Source of the DNA: Acetobacterium sp.
GTDB taxonomy: Bacteria > Bacillota > Clostridia > Eubacteriales > Eubacteriaceae
DNA length: 33,597 nt
Reading direction: 5' to 3'
Assembly: GCF_030652775.1 (NCBI RefSeq)
Contig: NZ_JAUSPS010000091.1
Coordinates: forward strand, 1-33,597
In this document: piece after piece, positions 23,540 through 30,851 of the stretch
Numbering within the stretch: the stretch's first letter is position 1
Layout: every line of letters starts with the position of its first letter
Notes under the pieces: generated by a model
What the model was told of the DNA's origin: nothing
The model's input: the letters and a program-made list of their open reading frames with translations, nothing else
Database searches by the model: none
Made by a program: the position numbers and the translations under genes

Positions 23540-24211
23540 ATGTATAAGATATTAATAACTGATGATGAAGAAAAAATCAGAGCACTGATAAAAAAATATG
23601 CAATCTTTGAAGGTCATACGGCTGTTGAAGCCTCCAACGGGATGGAAGCCGTAGAACTGTGCCGCAAAGAAGCTTTTGACATTATTATTATGGATATCAT
23701 GATGCCGGAGCTGGATGGTTTTTCTGCTGTCAAAGAAATTCGAAAAACCCAAAATATTCCGGTGTTAATGCTTTCGGCTCGGGGTGAAGAATATGATAAG
23801 ATTCATGGCTTTGAGCTGGGCATTGACGATTATGTGGTGAAGCCCTTTTCGCCCAAAGAATTAATGATGCGTATTGATGCGATTATGAAGCGGGCCGCCC
23901 GGGATCAGCCCCAGGAGCACGACATCTTTGTGAAAGACGGCCTGACCGCTGACTTTACGGCCAGAAGAATCCTCATCGATGACGAAAACATTGAGATGTC
24001 GCCAAAAGAATTTGACCTGATTTTTTATATGATCCGGAACAAAAATATCGCCTTAACCCGGGAAAAACTGATTACTGAGGTTTGGGGCTATGATTTCTAC
24101 GGAGATGACCGGACCCTGGATACCCACATAAAATTACTCCGCAAAAGCCTCGGAGAATATGCCGGACTGATCACCACCCTCCGGGGAGTGGGCTACCGGT
24201 TTGAAGGTTAG
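23540..24211 (+). CDS. OmpR/PhoB-family response regulator
   Basis: 223 residues. The receiver domain has the acidic pair at Asp8-Asp9 and the phospho-acceptor Asp52 in IIIMDIMMPELDG, with KPFSPKEL holding the conserved lysine. The C-terminal winged helix (about 130-223) ends in the OmpR-type DTHIKLLRKSLG and TLRGVGYRFEG. The start at 23540 is set by AGAGGTG six bases upstream; a GTG at 23531 lies inside that site. It is coupled to the sensor kinase gene, which begins a few bases after its stop. The downstream polyphosphate genes carry a PhoP-box-like repeat, so a phosphate-response role is possible but unproven. Confidence 0.93.
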   Translation: MYKILITDDEEKIRALIKKYAIFEGHTAVEASNGMEAVELCRKEAFDIIIMDIMMPELDGFSAVKEIRKTQNIPVLMLSARGEEYDKIHGFELGIDDYVVKPFSPKELMMRIDAIMKRAARDQPQEHDIFVKDGLTADFTARRILIDDENIEMSPKEFDLIFYMIRNKNIALTREKLITEVWGYDFYGDDRTLDTHIKLLRKSLGEYAGLITTLRGVGYRFEG

Positions 24212-24215
24212 GCCA

Positions 24216-25760
24216 TTGAAAAAAAACAAGCTATCATCTCAGAAAAAAAACAAACCCCAACAAATCAGTATCAAATGGAAAATTTTTCTTTTTCTGCTCG
24301 GCTTTTGTGGTGTATTACTGATGCTGCTCTGGTTATTTCAGGTTGTTTTTTTGAACAGTTTTTATAAAGAGATCAAAATCAATGCCATCAAAGCGACTGC
24401 CAATACTATTGAAAAGAGTATTAATGAAGAAAACATTGAAACCATCATTTCCACTATTTCAGAAAACAACGATATTTGTGTTCTCGTTTTATCAAGTTCA
24501 GGCGATACCCTTTATTCTTCGCATGTTGTCAAGGGATGCCTGATCCATAGTAAACCAGACTTTGATGAAAAAGCCCTGCCCTCAGAGGTGACCAATAATG
24601 ACGGCGAATTGTTTCAATATTACAATCATGATGGTTACAGCAGAGAAACCGAACCAGAGCCCGCACCCGATTCTGATGCGACTCAAACTGATAACACGCA
24701 AACTCAGGATAAACCGCCAGCGGAAGAAAAAGAGAAAGAAAAAGATACCCTTATTTACTCTAAAACTATCATCAACGCCAACGATGAGGAATTAACCCTG
24801 GTGCTTAACTCAATGATTTCTCCGGTGAATGCCACGGTTAATACCCTGCGGGTACAACTTTATTATATTACCGCTTTTATGATTCTGTTTTCGGTTATCC
24901 TGGCCCTGGTGATTGCCAAATGGATCTCTCGTCCGATTGAAGCCATCAACAACAGCGCCAAAATGCTCGCCACCGGCGACTATTCCACCCGGTTCAAGGG
25001 CACTGGTTATAAAGAAATTGCTGAGCTCTCCGACACGCTCAACTATACCGCCAAAGAGCTTTCCAAAGTTGAGTTGCTGCGTCAGGAGTTAATTGCCAAT
25101 ATCTCCCACGATTTACGCACCCCGTTAACCCTGATCAGCGGATATGCCGAAGCGATGCGAGATTTACCCGATGAAAACAATTCCGAAAATGCCCAGATTA
25201 TTGTCGATGAAACCAAACGGTTAACCACCCTAGTCAATGACGTCATGGATATTTCCAAGCTGCAAACCGGCAATATCAGCATCCATCGCCAACCCTATAA
25301 TCTAACAGCCAGCCTGGGTGACTCGATTAACCGGATGAATAAACTGATGGAAATGGATGGCTACGAGATTGATTTTATCGCTGACCGGCAAGTTACCCTG
25401 GCGGCCGATGAAACCCGGATTTCCCAGGCCTTTTACAACCTGTTGACCAATGCCATCAACTATACCGGCGAGGATAAAAAAATCACCGTCACCCAAACTA
25501 TTTTCCCAAACCCGGCCGATGACCTGGCCGACTGGGTCAAAATAGAAGTGGCTGATTCCGGCGAAGGGATTGCCGCAGAAGACCTTCCCTACATCTGGGA
25601 TCGCTATTACAAGGTTGATAAAACCCACAAGCGAGCGGTCACCGGTACCGGTCTGGGCCTGTCCATTGTCAAATCGATCCTCGATATGCACCACGGTGAT
25701 TATGGCGTCACCTCAAAACTCAATGAAGGCTCGGTTTTCTGGTTTACTTTAAAAATTTAA
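24216..25760 (+). CDS. Membrane sensor histidine kinase with HAMP domain
   Basis: About 514 residues. The first membrane segment is at about 22-46, with an external sensor of about 170 residues that includes a low-complexity Pro/Glu/Lys-rich stretch (about 146-177). A second membrane segment is at about 215-236, followed by HAMP (about 237-290). The HisKA phospho-acceptor is in NISHDLRTPLT (about His298). In the ATPase domain the N box is QAFYNLLTNAINY and the G boxes are VADSGEGI and GTGLGLSI. The start is uncertain: TTG at 24216 has GAAGG eight bases upstream, while TTG at 24201 overlaps the response regulator and has no clear site. It pairs with the preceding OmpR-type regulator. Confidence 0.9.
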   Translation: MKKNKLSSQKKNKPQQISIKWKIFLFLLGFCGVLLMLLWLFQVVFLNSFYKEIKINAIKATANTIEKSINEENIETIISTISENNDICVLVLSSSGDTLYSSHVVKGCLIHSKPDFDEKALPSEVTNNDGELFQYYNHDGYSRETEPEPAPDSDATQTDNTQTQDKPPAEEKEKEKDTLIYSKTIINANDEELTLVLNSMISPVNATVNTLRVQLYYITAFMILFSVILALVIAKWISRPIEAINNSAKMLATGDYSTRFKGTGYKEIAELSDTLNYTAKELSKVELLRQELIANISHDLRTPLTLISGYAEAMRDLPDENNSENAQIIVDETKRLTTLVNDVMDISKLQTGNISIHRQPYNLTASLGDSINRMNKLMEMDGYEIDFIADRQVTLAADETRISQAFYNLLTNAINYTGEDKKITVTQTIFPNPADDLADWVKIEVADSGEGIAAEDLPYIWDRYYKVDKTHKRAVTGTGLGLSIVKSILDMHHGDYGVTSKLNEGSVFWFTLKI

Positions 25761-25770
25761 TACCGCTTCA

Positions 25771-25804
25771 AAAAAAGATGCACCTTTGGTGTATCTTTTT
25801 TTTA
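25771..25804 (+). terminator. Intrinsic terminator after the kinase gene
   Basis: A hairpin with arms 25771-25784 and 25788-25801, with one G-U pair and a TTT loop, runs into a tract of eight T residues. It separates the two-component operon from the polyphosphate genes. Confidence 0.8.
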
Positions 25805-25835
25805 TTTTCAGAATGTTCACAAAAAAAACACAAAG

Positions 25836-25869
25836 TTAACAAACGCTTAACAAACTGGTCGAGTATACT
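25836..25869 (+). promoter_or_regulatory. Pho-box-like direct repeat and promoter of the VTC/DUF4956 operon
   Basis: TTAACA occurs at 25836-25841 and 25847-25852, giving an 11-base period. A degenerate third repeat (AAAACA) lies at 25825-25830 in the same register. The second copy overlaps the -35 zone of TATACT at 25864-25869. PhoP of Bacillus binds TTAACA-type repeats with this period. The site sits just after a two-component operon and before polyphosphate-related genes. Confidence 0.5.
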
Positions 25870-25917
25870 TTAGAAAAGCAGCGATATTAAATAAAAAACT
25901 TTATGGAGGTACTAACA

Positions 25918-26709
25918 ATGATCACTAAAACTTTTAAACGCTTTGAAAATAAATATCAGTTAAACGAAAGCCAACTCAAACAACTGATGCCAATGCTGTT
26001 AACCCAAATGAAACCAGATGCCTACACATCCAAAAATGACGGCTATTCCATTTACAATATCTATTATGATACGGATAACTACGATATCATCCGCCATTCC
26101 CTTTCCAAACCCTATTACAAAGAAAAGCTCCGGTTACGAAGCTATGCCATCCCTACCTCTCCCGATGATCAGGTTTTTCTGGAACTGAAAAAGAAAATCG
26201 GCGGGGTTGTCAACAAGCGCCGGGCTACCCTCAGCCTCAACGAGGCATCCCGCTTTATTTCCAAATTGGAATACCCCAAAGAAATCAATACCATGAATCA
26301 GTTGGTACTGGAAGAAATTGAATTTTTCTTAAAAAACCATCCGGTGACCCCTAAAACCTACATTGGCTATGAACGGATTGCCTTTGTCGGAAAAGACGAC
26401 CCTGAACTGCGGGTAACCTTTGACTACAACTTAAAAAGCCGGCAGCATAGTCTGTCCCTGGACAAAGGGGATTTCGGACATTTTCTGATCCCCGCGGATC
26501 AATATCTGATGGAGGTTAAAATTCTGGGGGCCATCCCGCTGTGGCTGACTCATGCCCTGTCCGAACTGGAAATATACAGCAGCAGTTTTTCAAAATACGG
26601 AAAAGCCTATAAAGATTACCGCCAGCAGAGTATCGGCAAACTGATCAACCTACCGATTTACACCAATAATAATATCAATAATAAATTGACACCCTGTGTT
26701 AATAACTAA
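25918..26709 (+). CDS. Polyphosphate polymerase domain (VTC-type) protein
   Basis: 263 residues, forming one VTC/triphosphate-tunnel domain. Charged tunnel motifs are visible: FKRFENKYQL at the start, KLRLRSY, VFLELKKK, IGYERIAF, LRVTFDYNL and YLMEVKI. In eukaryotic Vtc4 this fold makes polyphosphate from ATP. Bacterial members are poorly characterised and are often encoded next to a DUF4956 membrane protein, as here, with only an 11-base gap. The start at 25918 follows GGAGG by eight bases; an ATG at 25903 would place that site inside the gene. The C-terminus (about 245-263) is a low-complexity Asn-rich tail. Confidence 0.85.
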   Translation: MITKTFKRFENKYQLNESQLKQLMPMLLTQMKPDAYTSKNDGYSIYNIYYDTDNYDIIRHSLSKPYYKEKLRLRSYAIPTSPDDQVFLELKKKIGGVVNKRRATLSLNEASRFISKLEYPKEINTMNQLVLEEIEFFLKNHPVTPKTYIGYERIAFVGKDDPELRVTFDYNLKSRQHSLSLDKGDFGHFLIPADQYLMEVKILGAIPLWLTHALSELEIYSSSFSKYGKAYKDYRQQSIGKLINLPIYTNNNINNKLTPCVNN

Positions 26710-26720
26710 AGGAGAACATC

Positions 26721-27410
26721 ATGATTGAATCACTCTTTTCAACCACCCTCACCGAAACCCTGACCATCCAAACGGCCTTAAGTGTCATTTTTGCTTCCCT
26801 GTTCATGGGTTTGTTTATCAGCTTTGTCTACACCCGAACCCGGGGCAAAGACGGTTATTCCCCCGGCTTTGTGGTCACCCTGATCATGCTGCCAGCGATT
26901 ATCGCCATCATCATTCTGTTAGTCGGCAACAACGTCGCCCGGGCCTTCAGTCTGGCCGGTGCCTTCAGCCTGATCCGCTTCAGAAGTGCGCCTGGCGATC
27001 CCATCGATATCTCCTATGTATTCTTTACCCTGGCAGTAGGTCTGGCCTGTGGTATGGGTTATATTTTCTATGGCGCCATCTTTGCGATTATTCTTTGCAC
27101 CGTGATGGTGATCATCAACATCACCAAATACGGCAAACCCAAAGTTAAAAACATGCAATTAAAAATCACCATTCCTGAGGATATTGATTTTCAGAACTGT
27201 TTTGATGATATTTTGAAACAATATACCGTCAGTCACAAAATTCAACGGGTTAAAACCAGTGACTTTGGTGCCCTCTTTGAAATTATCTATTGTATCTGCC
27301 TGAAAAATGATGCAGATCAAAAGGAATTCATTGACAAGTTACGGTGTCGAAACGGCAACTTAAGCATTGTCCTCAATACTGAAGTCATCGATGAAAAAGT
27401 TTATATATAA
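26721..27410 (+). CDS. DUF4956 integral membrane protein
   Basis: 229 residues. About four hydrophobic segments (roughly 18-38, 50-70, 88-112, 113-135) are followed by a cytoplasmic alpha/beta domain (140-229). The stretch ARAFSLAGAFSLIRFRSAPGDPIDISYVF is conserved in the family as I know it. The function is not established; constant pairing with VTC-domain genes suggests it anchors the polymerase or exports its product. AAGGAG lies eight bases before the ATG. Translation is probably coupled to the preceding gene. Confidence 0.85.
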   Translation: MIESLFSTTLTETLTIQTALSVIFASLFMGLFISFVYTRTRGKDGYSPGFVVTLIMLPAIIAIIILLVGNNVARAFSLAGAFSLIRFRSAPGDPIDISYVFFTLAVGLACGMGYIFYGAIFAIILCTVMVIINITKYGKPKVKNMQLKITIPEDIDFQNCFDDILKQYTVSHKIQRVKTSDFGALFEIIYCICLKNDADQKEFIDKLRCRNGNLSIVLNTEVIDEKVYI

Positions 27411-27439
27411 TTTTTTATCGTAAAAAAAAACTATTCCTT

Positions 27440-27492
27440 AACCATTTGAATGCAATTGTCCGCCATATTAGTGCAATTGTGTTTGAATGGTT
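27440..27492. promoter_or_regulatory. Interrupted inverted and direct repeats in the gap before the glutamate-synthase-like gene
   Basis: AACCATT (27440-27446) answers AATGGTT (27486-27492). GCAATTG and TTTGAATG each occur twice between them. The arrangement could be an operator pair for the promoter at 27579-27606, or a weak terminator for the DUF4956 gene. The rest of the 309-base gap shows only that promoter and the leader. Confidence 0.3.
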
Positions 27493-27578
27493 TATTTCTT
27501 ATCTATCTGTCGTCAAAATGAAAACAAAACTAACTAACGTCACTGTATATGTTTTCATCCAGTCATATCCAGACTCTA

Positions 27579-27606
27579 TTGACAATCTTCGTATTTGATT
27601 TATAAT
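27579..27606 (+). promoter_or_regulatory. Strong promoter of the glutamate-synthase-like gene
   Basis: Perfect TTGACA (27579-27584), a 16-base spacer and perfect TATAAT (27601-27606). A leader of about 105 bases follows, ending in the strong ribosome binding site AAGGGGG. Confidence 0.8.
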
Positions 27607-27719
27607 GATAAAGTAAGTTTTTAGTCGAATGTAAGGCTGAATTGATAATTTTCAATGGTGCAAATTGTCATAAGAAATTTACACATTTTACAAAAAAGAA
27701 TTTTCAAGGGGGAAAATTT

Positions 27720-29312
27720 ATGAATCTTCAACGACCTAATGGCAATGATGCCACCGGTACCTTCAACCGTTCTAAAAGTATTGTCCCATGTTCTGGTCTC
27801 TGTTCACGCTGTGTGGATGGATGTCGCGGAAATTGTGAAGTTTTCAAAGCCACTTTCCGAGGCCGGGAACTAATTTATCCAGGTCCTTTCGGTGATGTAA
27901 CCGCTGGCGGTGACAAAGACTATCCTGTCGATTATTCCCATCTTAATATTCAAGGTTATGCCCTGGGTGCCAAAGGTTTGCCTAACGGCGAAGTGGGCAC
28001 ACCTGACAACGCCCGTTTCCCAAATGTCAGCACCGAATGTGCTTATGGTTGGGATAGCAAAGTAGCCATGAACGTTCCGATTTTTACCGGCGCTCTGGGA
28101 TCTACTGAAATCGCCCGTAAAAACTGGGATCACTTTGCCGTAGGTGCTGCTGTTTCCGGCGTTACCATCGTCTGTGGTGAAAACGTCTGCGGAATTGACC
28201 CACGTCTGGTTCTGGACAAAAACAATATGGTTATCGAAGCGCCTGATATGGATCGCCGTATCGAAGCCTATAAAAAATATCACACCGGCAAAGGCGAAAT
28301 CCTGATCCAGATGAACGTTGAAGATACCCGTCTGGGTGTTGCTGAATATATCATTAACAAACATAAAATTGAAACCATTGAGCTGAAATGGGGTCAGGGC
28401 GCTAAATGTATCGGTGGCGAAATTAAAGTTAATACCATCGAACGGGCCATGGAGCTTCAAAAACGTGGCTACATCGTCACTCCTGATCCAATGGATCCCG
28501 TTATTCAGGCCGCCTTTAATGATGGCGCTATTCACGAATTTGAACGACACAGCCGTCTGGGTTTTATCAGTGAAGATGGTTTTATGGCCGAGGTTGAACG
28601 TTTAAGAGCCTTAGGTTATAAACGGATCACCTTAAAAACCGGCGCATACGGTTTAAGAGAACTGGCGATGGCTATGAAATGGTGTTCTAAAGCTAAAATC
28701 GACCTGTTAACCATTGACGGCGCTCCCGGCGGAACCGGGATGAGCCCCTGGAGAATGATGGAAGAATGGGGTATGCCTTCAATTTACCTGCATTCAGCCG
28801 CTGTAGAATTTGCTCAAATTCTAGAATCCCAGGGCGAACGCGTTCCTGATCTGGCTTTTGCTGGTGGATTCAGCAGCGAAGACGGTGTTTTCAAAGCTTT
28901 AGCACTTGGTGCCCCTTACGTTAAAGCCGTTTGTATGGGCCGGGCCCTGATGATTCCCGGGATGGTTGGAAAAAACATCGACCAGTGGATGAAAGAAAAC
29001 AACCTGCCTAAAACAGTCAGTGAATTCGGTTCTACACCTGAAGAGATTTTTGTCTGCTACGAAGCAGTCAAAGAAATCGTCGGTGCTAAAGAAATTAAAA
29101 ACATTCCTTTGGGAGCCATCGGGATCTACAGCTACTCTGACAAAATCCGGGTTGGTTTACAACAGTTAATGGCCGGTGCCCGCTGCTTTAATACTGACAG
29201 CATCACCCGCAACGAACTGATGTCCCTGACTGAAGAGTGTGCCAAAGTAACCAAGATTCCTTACCTGATGGAATGTGGTCGTGAAGAAGCCCTTTCTATT
29301 TTAAAAGGCTAG
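27720..29312 (+). CDS. Stand-alone glutamate-synthase FMN-domain protein with N-terminal Cys cluster
   Basis: 530 residues. The bulk is the FMN-binding TIM barrel of the glutamate synthase large subunit (GltB central/FMN domain): LKWGQGAKCIGGEIKV, KRITLKTGAYG, LLTIDGAPGGTGMSP and AFAGGFSSEDG. It lacks the amidotransferase and GXGXG domains of full GltB, so it is not a complete glutamate synthase. Near the N-terminus five cysteines (24, 28, 31, 35, 39) form a possible Fe-S cluster site. The start at 27720 is fixed by AAGGGGG nine bases upstream. A consensus promoter and codon choice leaning to GGT, GTT and CGT suggest high expression. The substrate is unknown; amine or amino-acid redox chemistry is a guess. 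No partner subunit adjoins. Confidence 0.8.
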   Translation: MNLQRPNGNDATGTFNRSKSIVPCSGLCSRCVDGCRGNCEVFKATFRGRELIYPGPFGDVTAGGDKDYPVDYSHLNIQGYALGAKGLPNGEVGTPDNARFPNVSTECAYGWDSKVAMNVPIFTGALGSTEIARKNWDHFAVGAAVSGVTIVCGENVCGIDPRLVLDKNNMVIEAPDMDRRIEAYKKYHTGKGEILIQMNVEDTRLGVAEYIINKHKIETIELKWGQGAKCIGGEIKVNTIERAMELQKRGYIVTPDPMDPVIQAAFNDGAIHEFERHSRLGFISEDGFMAEVERLRALGYKRITLKTGAYGLRELAMAMKWCSKAKIDLLTIDGAPGGTGMSPWRMMEEWGMPSIYLHSAAVEFAQILESQGERVPDLAFAGGFSSEDGVFKALALGAPYVKAVCMGRALMIPGMVGKNIDQWMKENNLPKTVSEFGSTPEEIFVCYEAVKEIVGAKEIKNIPLGAIGIYSYSDKIRVGLQQLMAGARCFNTDSITRNELMSLTEECAKVTKIPYLMECGREEALSILKG

Positions 29313-29339
29313 GCAGTATTAACTAAATAATTTTTTTCT

Positions 29340-29384
29340 CAGCCTTCTGAATTTATCTTAAAGATAAGTTCAGAAGGCTGTTTT
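29340..29384 (+). terminator. Intrinsic terminator after the glutamate-synthase-like gene
   Basis: CAGCCTTCTGAA (29340-29351) pairs perfectly with 29369-29380. The loop itself folds as TTATCTT/AAGATAA, giving a long two-part hairpin followed by TTTT. Confidence 0.85.
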
Positions 29385-29464
29385 AATTTGCTATTTTATT
29401 GATCCACATGTAAAATGAAAGTACTTAATCAAAAAGTAATTATTCAATCAAAAGGAGACCAATC

Positions 29465-30685
29465 ATGGGATTAAAAGATCTATTTAAAGATGTTACCGAT
29501 CTGGCCAAGGAAAGTATTGATTCAATTCAAACAGAAATTGCCCTGAAAAAAGAAGAACAGGAACGATTGCGAGCAGAAATGGATCAGCGGATCAAAGCCT
29601 ATACCGCTACCCTGGTGGAGCAGCTTCTTAATCCAGTGGATGCCCCTGCCAGCTCCCTGATCAATGCCGGGGATGATGAAGTCGTCGAATTTACCAGGAA
29701 TTTCTGTGAACAACTGTTATTGCCAGCCAACAGCCCGGCGGCGACCAAAATCGACATGTACCCCTATGAAGAAAAGGCCTTAAAAAATATATTAAAAACT
29801 TTTCCAACCTACAATATGCAAGAAAAGTTCTTATTCCAATTTAAAGATTCCAAAGGTCAAATCCTGTTACTGACCACCAGCAACTTTTATTTTAAAATTC
29901 AGTTCCCGGAGAACCTGTCATTTTTTGCGGTGAGCTCCATTCCCAGCGAAAAGCTCTTTTGCCTAACCATTAATAAGGGCGATGAGGACTGTGCCCTCCT
30001 TGTTAATGCCATCACCCTGATCACCACTCCGGCTGAAGAAATCAAAACCATTGATATCATCACTTTAACTGAATATCTATGGCGCCTGACCAATAATGAT
30101 TTTGTCATTGATGATGCCCAGGTTGATGCCTTCATCGCTACCAAACTGGACCCCACCACACGAGAGATTGTCAAAAGCTTTCTCGAGCCTGATGAAAAAC
30201 TGGTCTATTTTGCCTGGGGACTGGGCAGCCTGGTCTCAAAGAAGTTCATCACTTGTACCAACCGTAAAATTGTTCTCTACGACCGGGATTTGAGCTCAAA
30301 GAAAAGTTTTCCCTACGACCAGATTTTGTCCCTGACCACCCAACCCAGTACCGTTTCTTTTCTGGACCTGTCCCTAACCCTGGGGATGAACCCCAATGAT
30401 ATGGAGATAAAAACGACTGATGCCATCGAAACCATCAGTATCCTCTATGCCCGGGAAGCCGAACGGGTCATCCAGATTTATAATGCCCATAAACCACAAG
30501 GGGGCGCTCCAACAGCCCCGGATCAGTCTGCTACTGGGCCGTCCCAAACAGTCACCGCAACTGCCGAACCAGCCCCGGAAGATCCCATTGCGATGATCGA
30601 AAAATTGGCGGGTTTGAAAGAAAAGGGGATCATCAGCGAGGAAGAATTCAACCAGAAAAAACAGGAATTGCTGGCTAAATTATAA
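29465..30685 (+). CDS. PH-like domain protein with C-terminal SHOCT motif
   Basis: 406 residues with no signal or membrane segment. The N-terminal helix is charged (about 10-50). A middle region of unknown fold follows (about 60-240). A bacterial PH-like domain (about 243-330) contains EPDEKLVYFAWGLGS, SKKFITCTNRKIVLYD and the FPYDQILSL strand. After a Pro/Thr/Ala-rich linker, the last 35 residues form a SHOCT domain (DPIAMIEKLAGLKEKGIIS, then EEEFNQKK). Both domains are common in poorly characterised bacterial proteins, often linked to membranes or oligomerisation. AAAGGAGA precedes the ATG. It is a single-gene unit between terminators. No specific function can be given. Confidence 0.75.
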   Translation: MGLKDLFKDVTDLAKESIDSIQTEIALKKEEQERLRAEMDQRIKAYTATLVEQLLNPVDAPASSLINAGDDEVVEFTRNFCEQLLLPANSPAATKIDMYPYEEKALKNILKTFPTYNMQEKFLFQFKDSKGQILLLTTSNFYFKIQFPENLSFFAVSSIPSEKLFCLTINKGDEDCALLVNAITLITTPAEEIKTIDIITLTEYLWRLTNNDFVIDDAQVDAFIATKLDPTTREIVKSFLEPDEKLVYFAWGLGSLVSKKFITCTNRKIVLYDRDLSSKKSFPYDQILSLTTQPSTVSFLDLSLTLGMNPNDMEIKTTDAIETISILYAREAERVIQIYNAHKPQGGAPTAPDQSATGPSQTVTATAEPAPEDPIAMIEKLAGLKEKGIISEEEFNQKKQELLAKL

Positions 30686-30717
30686 AAACATCTTCGCTCC
30701 ATTATTTAAGCCAATTT

Positions 30718-30757
30718 AAAATAGAGACAGTCACAGAATGTGATTCGTCTCTATTTT
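30718..30757 (+). terminator. Intrinsic terminator after the SHOCT gene
   Basis: AAAATAGAGAC (30718-30728) pairs with 30747-30757, with an inner TCACA/TGTGA stem, and ends in a T run. Confidence 0.8.
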
Positions 30758-30851
30758 TGTTCATCAAAAACCTAATTTATTCAGTTCTAGTCATCCCAAA
30801 ACCAATAACTACCGTAACATCAATATTGTTTTTCATCTGAACATCTCGATA

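Noticed and set aside
27870..28550. 226-codon minus-strand open frame
   Set aside because: Antisense to the glutamate-synthase-like gene, whose motifs and strong start are convincing.
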